Shown here piece by piece: positions 24,369-33,049 of a DNA stretch of 64,000 nt. Source of the DNA: Kordiimonadaceae bacterium. Its GTDB lineage: Bacteria > Pseudomonadota > Alphaproteobacteria > Sphingomonadales > Emcibacteraceae. Numbering within the stretch: position 1 is the stretch's first letter; each line of letters begins with the position of its first letter. A program made the translations under genes and the position numbers. Location: assembly GCA_024236295.1 (NCBI GenBank), contig JACKKT010000002.1, positions 1 to 64,000 on the forward strand. Reading direction: 5' to 3'. Below the pieces are notes generated by a model, which did not search any database, was not told where the DNA came from, and worked only from the letters and a program-made list of their open reading frames with translations.

Positions 24369-25079
24369 TTAATCTTTTATTAAATTCAACCTATCCTCCG
24401 CTTTTATATTAATAAGATCCGAAATCTTATCCAGTTTACCATAGATGGTCAGCGTATCCCCGGCAGAAACGGATGTTTCCTTATCCGGTGCCGCAATCCA
24501 TCCATTTTCATTTTCAAGGCCTAATATTAATCCATCATGTAATCTGTCTGTAATATCCGAGACATATTTAAAATTCGCTTCCAAATTTTCGTCAAGCCTT
24601 AGACGGATGACCCCATAGCCTTCATTAACATGTAACAGTTCATCAATTGAGCTATCATCGCTAAATATGTCGAGCTTAGTTAAAAAGTCGTGAGAGTATT
24701 TTTCCCAAATATGGATCAGGGACGTATGCCTTACTATAAAATAGCCTGCGCCCAGTCCGGCAAATAAAATCAATGCATTGCGCCCTGCTTCAAGCCCCTG
24801 AGCATTGGTAAAGGATGAAGTCGCTGTGACAATAACCGTGACAACACCGGCATTGCCGAGGATCATGAGCCAGGTAATTATTTTTCGCCGCTTGGGATTA
24901 TTAACGATCTTTTCGGCTTCCTGCGTGGTAAATCCGGTTCCGCTGAATGCTGACCAGGCCTGGAACTTTGCTTTTTCGTAATTCATTCCTGTAATCACCA
25001 ATGCAATTGCCCCTGCGCGAACCACCAGCATTGAGAGAGCAACCGCCAACAGGGTAGGTATTAAAAAATAAATACTCAT
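24369..25079 (-). CDS. Membrane protein with C-terminal TrkA-C (RCK_C) domain
   Basis: A 236-residue protein with about three membrane segments (residues 3-30, 68-90, 96-116). A cytoplasmic TrkA-C-like domain follows (about 145-230), visible in 'EGYGVIRLRLDENLEANFKY' and 'SVSAGDTLTIYGKLDKISDL'. TrkA-C domains bind small ligands such as c-di-AMP or ions and gate transporters. Here no transporter core is attached, so the protein may sense a ligand or act on an unseen partner. The membrane part has 'WSAFSGTGFTTQEAE', a segment shared with other bacterial proteins of this composition. Role unknown. Confidence 0.72.
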   Translation of the reverse strand: MSIYFLIPTLLAVALSMLVVRAGAIALVITGMNYEKAKFQAWSAFSGTGFTTQEAEKIVNNPKRRKIITWLMILGNAGVVTVIVTATSSFTNAQGLEAGRNALILFAGLGAGYFIVRHTSLIHIWEKYSHDFLTKLDIFSDDSSIDELLHVNEGYGVIRLRLDENLEANFKYVSDITDRLHDGLILGLENENGWIAAPDKETSVSAGDTLTIYGKLDKISDLINIKAEDRLNLIKD

Positions 25080-25282
25080 TTTGATTTGTATCCCAAAGTA
25101 AAAAGATCAGAATGCATAGACTAGTAATTAATACTATCATGTTTATCGGTGTATTACTTTTAAAACTATATCTGACACCAAATTTCATTCGCTATAGATT
25201 ATAAGAACGTAACTATATTTTGCCGCTTGCTTTTCCGAGAAAAAAAATGTTACGGCTGATGATATTATTTTTGCCTAAAATT

Positions 25283-26599
25283 ATGGGAGGATCGGGTGAA
25301 AAAAGTGAAATTTTAAGCAGAGCCGCTTCAACATTAATCCGCTATGGCGGGGAATTTTCATCATTTGTCGCCGATCATGCCAGAGGGTCATATATTTATG
25401 ACAGGGACGGTCGGGAACTGCTTGATTTCACGTCTGGTCAGATGAGCGCGATCCTTGGCCACAGCCATCCTGAAATTGTGGGGACTGTCAAATCCTCTAT
25501 TGAAAAGCTCGATCATTTATTCAGCGGCATGTTAAGTGAGCCTGTTGTTGATCTTGCTGAGGCGCTTATCAAGCTTACCCCCAAACCGCTTGACCGGGTT
25601 CTTTTGCTTAGTACCGGTGCGGAATCAAATGAAGCAGCACTCAAAATGGCTCGTCTTTATACCGGAGGCTATGAAATCGTCGGCTTTGCCCAATCCTGGC
25701 ACGGCATGACCGGCGGCGCATCGTCCGCAACATACTCGGCCGGACGAAAAGGATATGGCCCGATGAATGTGGGCGGCATGGCGATTATGGCCCCCAATTT
25801 ATATCGCCCGACATTTGGCAGTGCAGAAAATTATGACTGGGAAGAAGAACTTGATTATGGCTTTGACCTTATTGACAGGCAATCTACCGGGCAGCTTGCG
25901 GCTTTCATCGCCGAACCGATTTTAAGTTCCGGTGGTATTCTTGAATTGCCGGTTGGCTATCTCGCCGCGCTAAAAAAACACTGCGAAAAAAGAGGCATGC
26001 TGCTAGTCCTGGATGAAGCACAAACAGGGCTGGGCCGCACAGGAGAAATTTATGCCTTTATGCGCGATAATATTGTGCCGGATATACTTACACTGTCCAA
26101 AACACTGGGGGCTGGTCTTCCATTATCAGCCGTTCTTACATCCGCCGAGATTGAAGAAAAATGCCATGAGCGTGGTTTTTTATTTTATACGACCCATGTA
26201 TCAGACCCGCTGCCCGCAGCGGTCGGTTTAACCGTGATTGATGTCCTTTTGCGTGAAAATTTGACCCAACGCGCCGCAGAAGCCGGAAAGCGTTTAAAAG
26301 CCGGGCTTAAGGATATTATGGGCCGTTATGACTGTATTGGAGATGTCCGTGGGCGCGGTTTGTTGCTGGGGATGGAAATTGTCCATGATAAAAAATCCAA
26401 AAAACCTGCCACGGAGCTTGGCAGCCGCATTACCAATAAAGCCATGGAACTTGGACTAAGTATGAATATCGTCAATCTGCCGGGGATGGGCGGGGTTTTC
26501 AGGATCGCACCGCCACTAACCGTTTCTGATCAGGAAATTGATCGGGGATTAACTATTCTTGATGATGCTATTACAAAGGCAATGAATAATATTTTATAA
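25283..26599 (+). CDS. dgdA: 2,2-dialkylglycine decarboxylase
   Basis: A 438-residue class-III PLP enzyme that follows the Burkholderia dialkylglycine decarboxylase nearly throughout: 'LDFTSGQMSAILGHSHPEIV', 'DHLFSGMLS', 'LLLSTGAESNEAALKMARL', 'EIVGFAQSWHGMTGGASSAT', 'AFIAEPILSSGGI', 'LVLDEAQTGLGRTG', PLP lysine in 'LTLSKTLGAGLP' and 'YTTHVSDPLPAAVGL'. The enzyme decarboxylates 2,2-dialkylglycines such as aminoisobutyrate and transfers the amino group to pyruvate. The start is uncertain: in-frame ATGs at 25247, 25259 and 25283 all lack a good ribosome-binding site. 25283 gives the family length (433). It stands alone without the DgdR regulator; the substrate could have diverged. Confidence 0.88.
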   Translation: MGGSGEKSEILSRAASTLIRYGGEFSSFVADHARGSYIYDRDGRELLDFTSGQMSAILGHSHPEIVGTVKSSIEKLDHLFSGMLSEPVVDLAEALIKLTPKPLDRVLLLSTGAESNEAALKMARLYTGGYEIVGFAQSWHGMTGGASSATYSAGRKGYGPMNVGGMAIMAPNLYRPTFGSAENYDWEEELDYGFDLIDRQSTGQLAAFIAEPILSSGGILELPVGYLAALKKHCEKRGMLLVLDEAQTGLGRTGEIYAFMRDNIVPDILTLSKTLGAGLPLSAVLTSAEIEEKCHERGFLFYTTHVSDPLPAAVGLTVIDVLLRENLTQRAAEAGKRLKAGLKDIMGRYDCIGDVRGRGLLLGMEIVHDKKSKKPATELGSRITNKAMELGLSMNIVNLPGMGGVFRIAPPLTVSDQEIDRGLTILDDAITKAMNNIL

Positions 26600-26620
26600 A
26601 TGATAACTAATGCACTTGGC

Positions 26621-26747
26621 ATCAAGCAGGCAAAATCGACTCCACACTTATGAAACTGCTGGCCTTGATTACCAATCCATTCACGAAAGCTTCAAGGCAG
26701 TGAGACCAATTGACTCTGTAATAATGGACTCTGTGATTAAGAAATAG
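26621..26747 (+). pseudogene. Remnant of an alkaline-phosphatase-superfamily gene (last ~40 codons, frameshifted)
   Basis: Just after dgdA lies a stretch matching the 3' end of the phosphatase gene at 17166-18305. In one frame K-Q-A is visible, in a second S-T-L-M-K-L-L, and in a third G-L-D-Y-Q-S-I-H-E-S-F-K-A followed by P-I-D and V-I-K-K then a stop. The intact gene has the same order (K-Q-A, T-L-M-K-L-L, G-L-D-Y-Q-G-T-H-E-S-L-K-A, P-I-E, I-K-K, stop). Frameshifts and a small GACTCTGT duplication show decay. The 5' part of the copy is gone. Confidence 0.75.
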
Positions 26748-26771
26748 TTTTAATATGGACTTTTAAAAAGA

Positions 26772-27104
26772 CTATTTTAAATCATCCGGTGCTTGATCTC
26801 GGTCTTCCTTACCATAATTTCTTACAACGTGAGCAACCCGAAGTTGATAATTATGGAAAATGCCCGCCCGCCCTTTACTTTGGGCAGTACGATGAGCCGG
26901 TAAATTTCTCCATTTCGCAACAGAATCCTCATTTTCAAAAAAAGAAAGTGACAGTAACTTACCCGGATTTGATAGACTCTGAAATCTTTCAACAGAAATA
27001 AATCCATCTATTAATTCAATTTTTTCTCGGATCTCGCTTGCAATTTCTAAATATTCTTCTTTTTTGTCATCTGATAGAACCGCTTCAAAAATAACTGCTA
27101 TCAT
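26772..27104 (-). CDS. Antibiotic-biosynthesis-monooxygenase (ABM) domain protein
   Basis: A 110-residue protein of the ABM/dimeric alpha-beta barrel type: N-terminal beta strand 'MIAVIFEAVLSDDKKEEYLE', then 'IELIDGFISVERFQS' and 'LLSLSFFENEDSVAKWRNLP' before H-R-T-A-Q. Such proteins act as small cofactor-less oxygenases, haem-degrading enzymes or detoxification proteins, and the family alone does not fix the reaction. It is divergent from an ArsR-type regulator gene about 300 bp away, which may control it. An AGGAGA site lies 11 bp before the ATG. Confidence 0.75.
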   Translation of the reverse strand: MIAVIFEAVLSDDKKEEYLEIASEIREKIELIDGFISVERFQSLSNPGKLLSLSFFENEDSVAKWRNLPAHRTAQSKGRAGIFHNYQLRVAHVVRNYGKEDRDQAPDDLK

Positions 27105-27134
27105 AGTTTAATTTTCTCCTTATTTTTTAAATGG

Positions 27135-27272
27135 TTATGGCTTATGCAGTTCATGACTTCCACTTTCTAGGGTAAACTTGGTTTCTTCTGCATCATTCGT
27201 TATGATTTCAAACAAGATGGCAGAAATAAATATTATTAATGCTATAATTCTCATTTTGGTTATATTTGTCAT
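27135..27272 (-). CDS. Putative 45-residue membrane or secreted peptide
   Basis: A short frame on the minus strand in the otherwise empty 295-bp gap between the ABM protein and the ArsR regulator. It encodes M-T-N-I-T-K-M-R, a hydrophobic helix (residues 9-24) and a short polar tail ending H-K-P. It would be a single-span or signal-peptide-bearing small protein, ending 30 bp before the ABM start. The ribosome-binding site is poor. No homologue is known to me; it may be spurious. Confidence 0.3.
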   Translation of the reverse strand: MTNITKMRIIALIIFISAILFEIITNDAEETKFTLESGSHELHKP

Positions 27273-27365
27273 TTCTAATTCACATGCATTCTTAAGTATC
27301 TATATTTGCTGAAGAGTACTGAAAATATTTAAAGCCCTTCCCAAAATTAAATGATAATTGCATAT

Positions 27366-27397
27366 TGCACTTCAATAATGCTTCGACTAATATCGAA
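27366..27397 (+). promoter_or_regulatory. Putative promoter and operator of the ArsR-type gene
   Basis: A possible -35 (TTGCAC, 27366) and -10 (TAATAT, 27388) separated by 16 bp place the start of transcription at about the ATG (27400), so the message may be leaderless; no ribosome-binding site is visible. The dyad TTCGA-N6-TCGAA (27382-27397) overlaps the -10 and could be an autoregulatory operator. Confidence 0.3.
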
Positions 27398-27399
27398 AT

Positions 27400-28077
27400 A
27401 TGAAAGAAGGACCCGATATAGCATTATTAGGTTCACTGATCGGTGATCCGGCTAGAGCCAACATGCTTATGGCGTTAATGGCCGGTAAGGCATTGACAGC
27501 GACAGAGCTTGCAGCAGAAGCCGGGGTTACGGTGCAAACAGCTAGCTCGCACCTGAGCAAACTTGAGCACGCTCAACTAATTTCACCACGTAAACAAGGA
27601 CGTCACAAATATTTTACTCTCTCTAATGAGGATGTAGGTGATTTTCTTGAGAATATGTTGGGATTAGCCGCAAAGCAGGGGTATATGAGAACAAGAACTG
27701 GCCCTAAAGATGAGGACTTAAGAAGGGCGCGTGTTTGTTATGATCACCTTGCTGGCGAACTGGGTGTCAAGGCATATGACAGTTTGCTTAAACATAGATA
27801 TTTGTTGGAAGTAAATGGTGATTTGAGACTTACAGCTTCAGGGAAAGCGTTCTTCGACAAATTGGGAATTGATACAATGCCAATGAAAGCACTTCGCAGG
27901 CCTTTGTGTAAAGCCTGTTTGGACTGGAGTGCCAGACGCAGTCATCTGGCAGGTTCACTTGGAACCGCATTAATTGACAAAATATTTGAAAATGGTTGGG
28001 CTAAAAGACGTGAAAATTCAAGAATTGTGACCTTCACGCGAGAAGGAGAAAAGAAATTTTCCAGACTATTTTCTTGA
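27400..28077 (+). CDS. ArsR-family winged-helix transcriptional regulator with C-terminal extension
   Basis: A 225-residue regulator. Residues 1-90 form an ArsR winged helix ('IGDPARANMLMALMAGKALT', recognition helix 'VTVQTASSHLSKLEHAQLIS', wing 'KQGRHKYFTLS'). A C-terminal domain of about 130 residues follows that contains 'RARVCYDHLAGELGV' and the pair C-K-A-C in 'RRPLCKACLDWSARRSHLAG'. The Cys pair, with nearby Asp and His, might sense a metal or redox state, but no established metal-site pattern is seen. It is divergent from the ABM gene and 34 bp upstream of the dipeptidase gene, so it could control either. Confidence 0.8.
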   Translation: MKEGPDIALLGSLIGDPARANMLMALMAGKALTATELAAEAGVTVQTASSHLSKLEHAQLISPRKQGRHKYFTLSNEDVGDFLENMLGLAAKQGYMRTRTGPKDEDLRRARVCYDHLAGELGVKAYDSLLKHRYLLEVNGDLRLTASGKAFFDKLGIDTMPMKALRRPLCKACLDWSARRSHLAGSLGTALIDKIFENGWAKRRENSRIVTFTREGEKKFSRLFS

Positions 28078-28111
28078 TAAAAATTTAATGCAACTTCAAA
28101 TTGAGGGCTTT

Positions 28112-29599
28112 ATGAAACAAAGAACAGTTTCCGATCTACTAAAAGCAGCAATCACTTTTTGTGTTGTTTTTGTCTTATATCCCACAGTCTCAAAAGCCAG
28201 TTATGCCATATATGTCGGAAAAAATCTTACAAATAACGGACATGTTCTCATTGGCGGATCAGGAGATGAGGTTTCAAGCCACTGGCTTGAAATTGTTAAT
28301 CGTAAAAAATACCCGCCCGGAACAATTATGCAGGTCGGCGTGGATGAGACCGCCTATATGCCGGGAGAATTTATTGATATTCCTCAAGTGCAGGAGACTT
28401 TCCGGTATCTGACAATGAATTATTCTGATTATGAGGGGTTCCCGGCACCGCTGACAAACGGCGGCCTTAATGAATTTAATGTGGCGGCCCGGGACGTGTG
28501 GGCAGATTCCCGCCCTGAACTGATCAGCATGACACCAAAACCGCAAAAAGGCCCAAATTACAGTGATTTGTCCCGTATTGTAATGGAAAGGGCAAAGTCG
28601 GCACGTGAAGCCGTAGAAATTGTCGGCAGACTTATTGATCAATATGGCTATTCATCATATGGCGGAAATTCACATATGTTTGCCGATGAAAATGAAGGCT
28701 GGGTTCTCCTTAATTTTGCAGGTGGCAAGGGGCTATGGATTGCCGAGCGGTTAGGACCGGATGATATCCGCGTATCTTATCCCGGTGACATCGGTGATAT
28801 CCCAATTAACTTTAAGGATAACTCCGATTATATGGGATCCGACAATTTTATTGATTTTGCCGTGGAACAGGGCTGGTATGACCCGGACTCAGGGGAGCCC
28901 TTTAATGTCACAAAAATTTACGGCACTCCTGAGGTAAGATACCCAAGAGACGAACTGGAAGATGAGCTAAGACAAGCGGCACCAATTTCTCTTAAAAAAA
29001 TGATGGCGACAGTGCGGGATACGAGATTATCCAAAGATGCAACCGGTTACGGACAGGTCGCAGAAATTAGACCGGGTATACGCCCAGAAAACCGAACTCT
29101 ATGGGTGGCAGCAACGGGATCTGTCACCACACCGTTTGTTCCATACCGTATAGGCGTTCAGAACATTCCACCCGAATTTGGGAAACATCGCTACCTGACC
29201 AAAGGCGAAGCTTCCCGTTATGTAACCAGAGACTGGCAAATACAGGAAGCGACTGAATTCGCAGGCCGGACATTTAAAAGGCTTATGTATTATACCTGTG
29301 ATCATCCTGATAAATTCCTCCCGGAAGTGACTGAGGCGCTGACCGCCTTTGAAAGCCAGTTAATTGATGAACAGCAAGCGGTTGATAAAACATCCGACAT
29401 TCTTTTTGATAAAGGTGAGACGAAACTGGCCCTTAATTATATAACCAATTATTCAAATAATGCCGCACATTCCGCTCTTGAATTAGGAAAAGCATTACTT
29501 TCAAGTATTGAAGCAAGAACAAGAATTCTTTTCGGAATAAGAAAACCGGAAACTGAAGAAATAAGCCGGCTTGATTACCAGATGGTCAAATGTCAATAA
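28112..29599 (+). CDS. Exported C69-family dipeptidase
   Basis: A 495-residue Ntn-hydrolase of the C69 dipeptidase family. A Sec signal (to about residue 30, V-S-K-A) precedes the expected processed N-terminus S-Y-A-I-Y-V-G-K-N-L-T. 'DEVSSHWLEIV', 'PLTNGGLNEFNVA' and 'DENEGWVLLNFAGGKGLWIA' follow the family pattern. In classical C69 enzymes the first residue of the mature chain is Cys, acting as nucleophile; here Ser follows the Ala that would be cleaved. It would release amino acids from dipeptides in the periplasm. The start at 28112 has a GAGGG site; an ATG at 28088 lies further upstream. It follows the ArsR gene by 34 bp, likely in one transcript. Confidence 0.82.
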   Translation: MKQRTVSDLLKAAITFCVVFVLYPTVSKASYAIYVGKNLTNNGHVLIGGSGDEVSSHWLEIVNRKKYPPGTIMQVGVDETAYMPGEFIDIPQVQETFRYLTMNYSDYEGFPAPLTNGGLNEFNVAARDVWADSRPELISMTPKPQKGPNYSDLSRIVMERAKSAREAVEIVGRLIDQYGYSSYGGNSHMFADENEGWVLLNFAGGKGLWIAERLGPDDIRVSYPGDIGDIPINFKDNSDYMGSDNFIDFAVEQGWYDPDSGEPFNVTKIYGTPEVRYPRDELEDELRQAAPISLKKMMATVRDTRLSKDATGYGQVAEIRPGIRPENRTLWVAATGSVTTPFVPYRIGVQNIPPEFGKHRYLTKGEASRYVTRDWQIQEATEFAGRTFKRLMYYTCDHPDKFLPEVTEALTAFESQLIDEQQAVDKTSDILFDKGETKLALNYITNYSNNAAHSALELGKALLSSIEARTRILFGIRKPETEEISRLDYQMVKCQ

Positions 29600-29617
29600 A
29601 TTAGGATAACACCAATC

Positions 29618-30457
29618 ATGCTTCTTACCATTGGAATTATTTTATTTCTGATTATTCTAGTTCTGATTGGCTGGCGGCTTAAGGATGAGCAGGAAACCAA
29701 AACTGTTTGGTCAGAACTAAAAAGCAAAAATGATCATCGGGGAGAAAAATTTGATCTTGCCCGAATTGAAACCCTGCCCGAGCCGGCAAAAAGATTTTTC
29801 AGATTTGCCATTCAGGAAGGAACGCCGATCCGCAATGTAGTCGAATTGGAAATGCGCGGGGAATTTAGTTTGGGCACCAAAGAAAAGCCAAATTATATGC
29901 CCATGAAGGCAAAGCAGATTATTTCACCGCCTTACGGTTTTATCTGGAAGGTATCCGCGGGCTCCGGGCTAATGCAGTTTGTTGGCTCGGACGCATCCTA
30001 TCCCAAAGGCTCATGGAGCAGATTCTGGCTGTTCGGCATTATACCGGTGGCAAGAGCGGGCGGAAATAAAGATCATAAACTATCCTCATTCGGTCGTTAT
30101 ATGAGCGAAGCCCTTTTTTGGCTGCCCTCATCTGTTTTGCCATCCGAAAATATCATATGGAAGGAATTGGGCCCTGATCATGCGCAAGCGACAATTAAAC
30201 ATCAAGACATGGAATTATCCGTCGACATAGTTGTCGATAATGAGGGGACGCCAACGACCATTCGATTTCAAAGGTGGACAAATGCCAATTCGGATGGTGA
30301 ATTCCGATTCCAGCCTTTTGGCGGTTATCTTTCCGATTTTAAAAATTTCGATGGATATATGTTACCGACCTCAATTGAAGCGGGGAATAATTTCGGCACT
30401 GATGACTATTTCCCGTTCTTTAAAGTTAAAGTGCTGGATATAGATTTTCCCCGGTGA
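29618..30457 (+). CDS. DUF6544-family (DUF6920-like) membrane-anchored protein
   Basis: A 279-residue protein with an N-terminal membrane segment (residues 2-21) and a domain recognisable by 'LPEPAKRFFRFAI', 'MKAKQIISPPYGFIWKV', 'FWLFGIIPVARAGG' and 'ALFWLPSSVLPSENIIWKEL'. This is the pattern of DUF6544/DUF6920 proteins, which have no known function. It begins 18 bp after the dipeptidase stop and may be co-transcribed with it. A periplasmic lipid- or ligand-binding role is conceivable but not supported by any motif here. Confidence 0.7.
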   Translation: MLLTIGIILFLIILVLIGWRLKDEQETKTVWSELKSKNDHRGEKFDLARIETLPEPAKRFFRFAIQEGTPIRNVVELEMRGEFSLGTKEKPNYMPMKAKQIISPPYGFIWKVSAGSGLMQFVGSDASYPKGSWSRFWLFGIIPVARAGGNKDHKLSSFGRYMSEALFWLPSSVLPSENIIWKELGPDHAQATIKHQDMELSVDIVVDNEGTPTTIRFQRWTNANSDGEFRFQPFGGYLSDFKNFDGYMLPTSIEAGNNFGTDDYFPFFKVKVLDIDFPR

Positions 30458-30535
30458 ATTGACAATTCCATTAACTGAAGTATCATATTTCTGCCTGCAC
30501 AGATTGATTTAATCCGCATACAAGGAAATCGAGAG

Positions 30536-31555
30536 ATGCAAACTTCAAAATCGTTATTACTGTGTCTGTTTCTTTTCAATATTTTAATCTTGCCGCTTTC
30601 CGCCTGCAGCGGCAACGACGACCCGGTCGGCATATGGGAAATCAATTACCAGGATGCAGTCGGACAGCATTATCATGATGTGCTGGAACTCAAAAAGGAC
30701 GGGAGTTATATCAGGTACGGAACCACATTATATGCGGACAAGGGGAAATATTCATTTAAAGATAATATTATGTATTTTGAAAGCGATGTTAATAGCAATG
30801 TCAAACTGCAAATCCCCTATAAACGGCCTGACAGCAACAGTCTTCGGTTTGAACCCATAGTCCCGCCAAACAGCAGCCAACAATGGACCCGTGTTAATCA
30901 TCCACCATATTTTCGGACAATTGAAACTGACGATCGCTACATTCCTGCTGACATTGAACAGCTGATGTTAACCGCCCTTCAGAACGAGGCCAGAGGGTCA
31001 TTTTCCGACATAATTCCGACTGGCATTGACATTAATGAGCTTAAAAATGGTCAATATCAGATAAATTTTACTTTTTTGTCATCTGCAAACAACAAAATGC
31101 TGGATATCAAGGTAAAGCCCTACGATTTATCTGTAAATATATCGGATAATACAGGTTTCCGGCAAATCCCGCTTACCTCCGATTTCCTAGATTTTCCAGA
31201 TATCGTCTCTGCTGCAAGAAAGGCCGGCTTAAAGGGTCCTGTAAAACGGGCAGATTTAAGGGTTCATCCTTCTTATGGTGCTGTCTGGTTCATTAACACC
31301 ACCGGTCAGGCCGCCAATATATCAGCATCAACCGGTGACCATATCAAAGAAGATGTCACAGGATATATTGCCAATTATGAAGCGGACTGGAACCATGCAG
31401 CACAGATCTGGGCGGAGGTAATGGCAAAATACACTAGAAACGATAATAATGATGAGGGTTTCTGGTCCGCAGATCATTCAAAATACACCGACAGTGCCTC
31501 CTGTAATCAAAATGGCGGCGTTTGGATGGTTAGTGGTGGCGGCTGGTGCAATTAA
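30536..31555 (+). CDS. Lipoprotein of unknown function
   Basis: A 339-residue protein with a lipoprotein signal: hydrophobic stretch at residues 7-22, then lipobox L-S-A-C (Cys 24). The mature part opens with 'DPVGIWEINYQDAVGQHYHD', a beta-rich module as in lipocalin-like repeat proteins, and ends with several cysteines (S-A-S-C-N-Q, G-G-W-C-N) that could form a disulfide. It lies 78 bp after the preceding gene and is convergent with the PhoX-like gene 11 bp away, with no terminator visible between them. Function not recognised. Confidence 0.7.
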   Translation: MQTSKSLLLCLFLFNILILPLSACSGNDDPVGIWEINYQDAVGQHYHDVLELKKDGSYIRYGTTLYADKGKYSFKDNIMYFESDVNSNVKLQIPYKRPDSNSLRFEPIVPPNSSQQWTRVNHPPYFRTIETDDRYIPADIEQLMLTALQNEARGSFSDIIPTGIDINELKNGQYQINFTFLSSANNKMLDIKVKPYDLSVNISDNTGFRQIPLTSDFLDFPDIVSAARKAGLKGPVKRADLRVHPSYGAVWFINTTGQAANISASTGDHIKEDVTGYIANYEADWNHAAQIWAEVMAKYTRNDNNDEGFWSADHSKYTDSASCNQNGGVWMVSGGGWCN

Positions 31556-31566
31556 GCGGTAATGAT

Positions 31567-32937
31567 TTAAACTGAAAATTTATCCCAGGGGCCGGTGATC
31601 GCAAGGGTTTTTGTCGGGCTTTGTATATTGACGAAGAGGATACTACCATCCGGTGAGAAGCAAGCACCCGAAGTTTCACTGTCTCCAATAAGCCTGGCAA
31701 GTGGGTATAACGCCCCTTCCGGCGTCACGCCACGAATATAATTTGCAGTATGATCATAATTATCCTCGCAGACTATAAGGTGGCCATTAGGCGCAACGGT
31801 GAGATTATCACCAAAACTGAATAGTTCTCTTACATCCGATTCCAGGAACAACTGAAGTTTGCCCGGCTCATCATTTTCACCTGAATTTCCTTCTTTTGCT
31901 GAAGGTTTATATCGCATAATCTGTCCAAATCCTTTTACACCACCATTGGTGCAGCAAAAATATATCTCATTATCCCCCCATGTAATTCCTTCGCCGCGGG
32001 CAAATAATACAGCCCCTTTTTCATGCCCCCTCAATCTCAGATCATCTTTGGGACTTTCTATATCATCCAGATCAACCCACTTTGCATCATGCCAATCCCC
32101 CTGATTGAAAGTAATTCCATCCCAATTTCTACTGTCTGCACTTTTTGACCGATCCATTAAGCCAAAAGCCTGTAATTTCCCACCTTTGTCGAGCTGACCA
32201 TAGACATTTGGTACAAATCTGTATAATAAACCGTTTGGCCGGTCTTCCGTCATATAAACGATGCCTGTACTCGGATCCACTGCCGCTCCTTCGTGATTAA
32301 ATCGGCCAAGCCCTTTTAACGGAAGCGGCCTTGAAAACCTGCTTCCGCCAACTGCCGGCACTTCAAATGCCCACCCATGATCAAGTATGCTTACCTCCCC
32401 ATATGAAGAGACAAATTCTTCACAGGAAATCCAGCTGCCCCAAGGTGTTTTACCGCCTGAACAGTTTCTGATAGTTCCAATCAGACTTCTGTATTCATTG
32501 ACGCGCTCACCTGTTTTTGTATCATAAACAATTGTTGTCGTACCTCCGGGAAGCGGTAACCCATCCAGAGCCATGTCATAGGCAACAGAAAGCAGCGAAC
32601 GTTGCATTTTTGACATCTCAGGATCATAATTATCAAGCCCAATTTCATGATTTCTGACTAATGCGACCTGTGTTCCGGCAAGTGCAAAACACCCCATACC
32701 GTCTGCCCTGTCCGGCACCATATAGCCATCGTCCATCCGGTCTCCCATTTTTGAAATAATTTTGTAGGAAAAACCTTCCGGAAGATCAAGATTTTCGTTT
32801 GGATCAGTAAGTAGCGGTCCATATCCTTTGACTCTGTGATTACTCTCAGCAAATGACTTATTCGTATAAATATTTAAAAGACCCGCGAAAGCGAGAGTGC
32901 TTGCCCCCGAAACAAATGTTCTGCGTGTCAAACTCAT
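31567..32937 (-). CDS. phoX: PhoX-family alkaline phosphatase, Tat-exported
   Basis: A 456-residue protein of the PhoX (DUF839) family, with a Tat signal 'SLTRRTFVSGASTLAFAG' and the mature region beginning near residue 32. Family landmarks are 'RADGMGCFAL', 'ALVRNHEIG', 'GGTTTIVYD', 'RNCSGGKTPWGSWISCEE', 'FNHEGAAVD' and the Ca/Fe-binding 'VCEDNYDHTANYIRG'. PhoX enzymes are Fe-Ca phosphomonoesterases that obtain phosphate from organic phosphate outside the cell. The start at 32937 (just before the Tat motif) is preferred over one 10 codons upstream. It is the only other twin-arginine protein outside the aminotransferase array. Confidence 0.88.
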   Translation of the reverse strand: MSLTRRTFVSGASTLAFAGLLNIYTNKSFAESNHRVKGYGPLLTDPNENLDLPEGFSYKIISKMGDRMDDGYMVPDRADGMGCFALAGTQVALVRNHEIGLDNYDPEMSKMQRSLLSVAYDMALDGLPLPGGTTTIVYDTKTGERVNEYRSLIGTIRNCSGGKTPWGSWISCEEFVSSYGEVSILDHGWAFEVPAVGGSRFSRPLPLKGLGRFNHEGAAVDPSTGIVYMTEDRPNGLLYRFVPNVYGQLDKGGKLQAFGLMDRSKSADSRNWDGITFNQGDWHDAKWVDLDDIESPKDDLRLRGHEKGAVLFARGEGITWGDNEIYFCCTNGGVKGFGQIMRYKPSAKEGNSGENDEPGKLQLFLESDVRELFSFGDNLTVAPNGHLIVCEDNYDHTANYIRGVTPEGALYPLARLIGDSETSGACFSPDGSILFVNIQSPTKTLAITGPWDKFSV

Positions 32938-33049
32938 AGCAAATTTGCCTTTCTGATCATTTAACAAAAGTCAATCTTAAGATTTTTGCTGATCTTAAAC
33001 CCAGTAACCACACATTCAAAGTGAAATTTAAATGACAGACAATTGCTTC

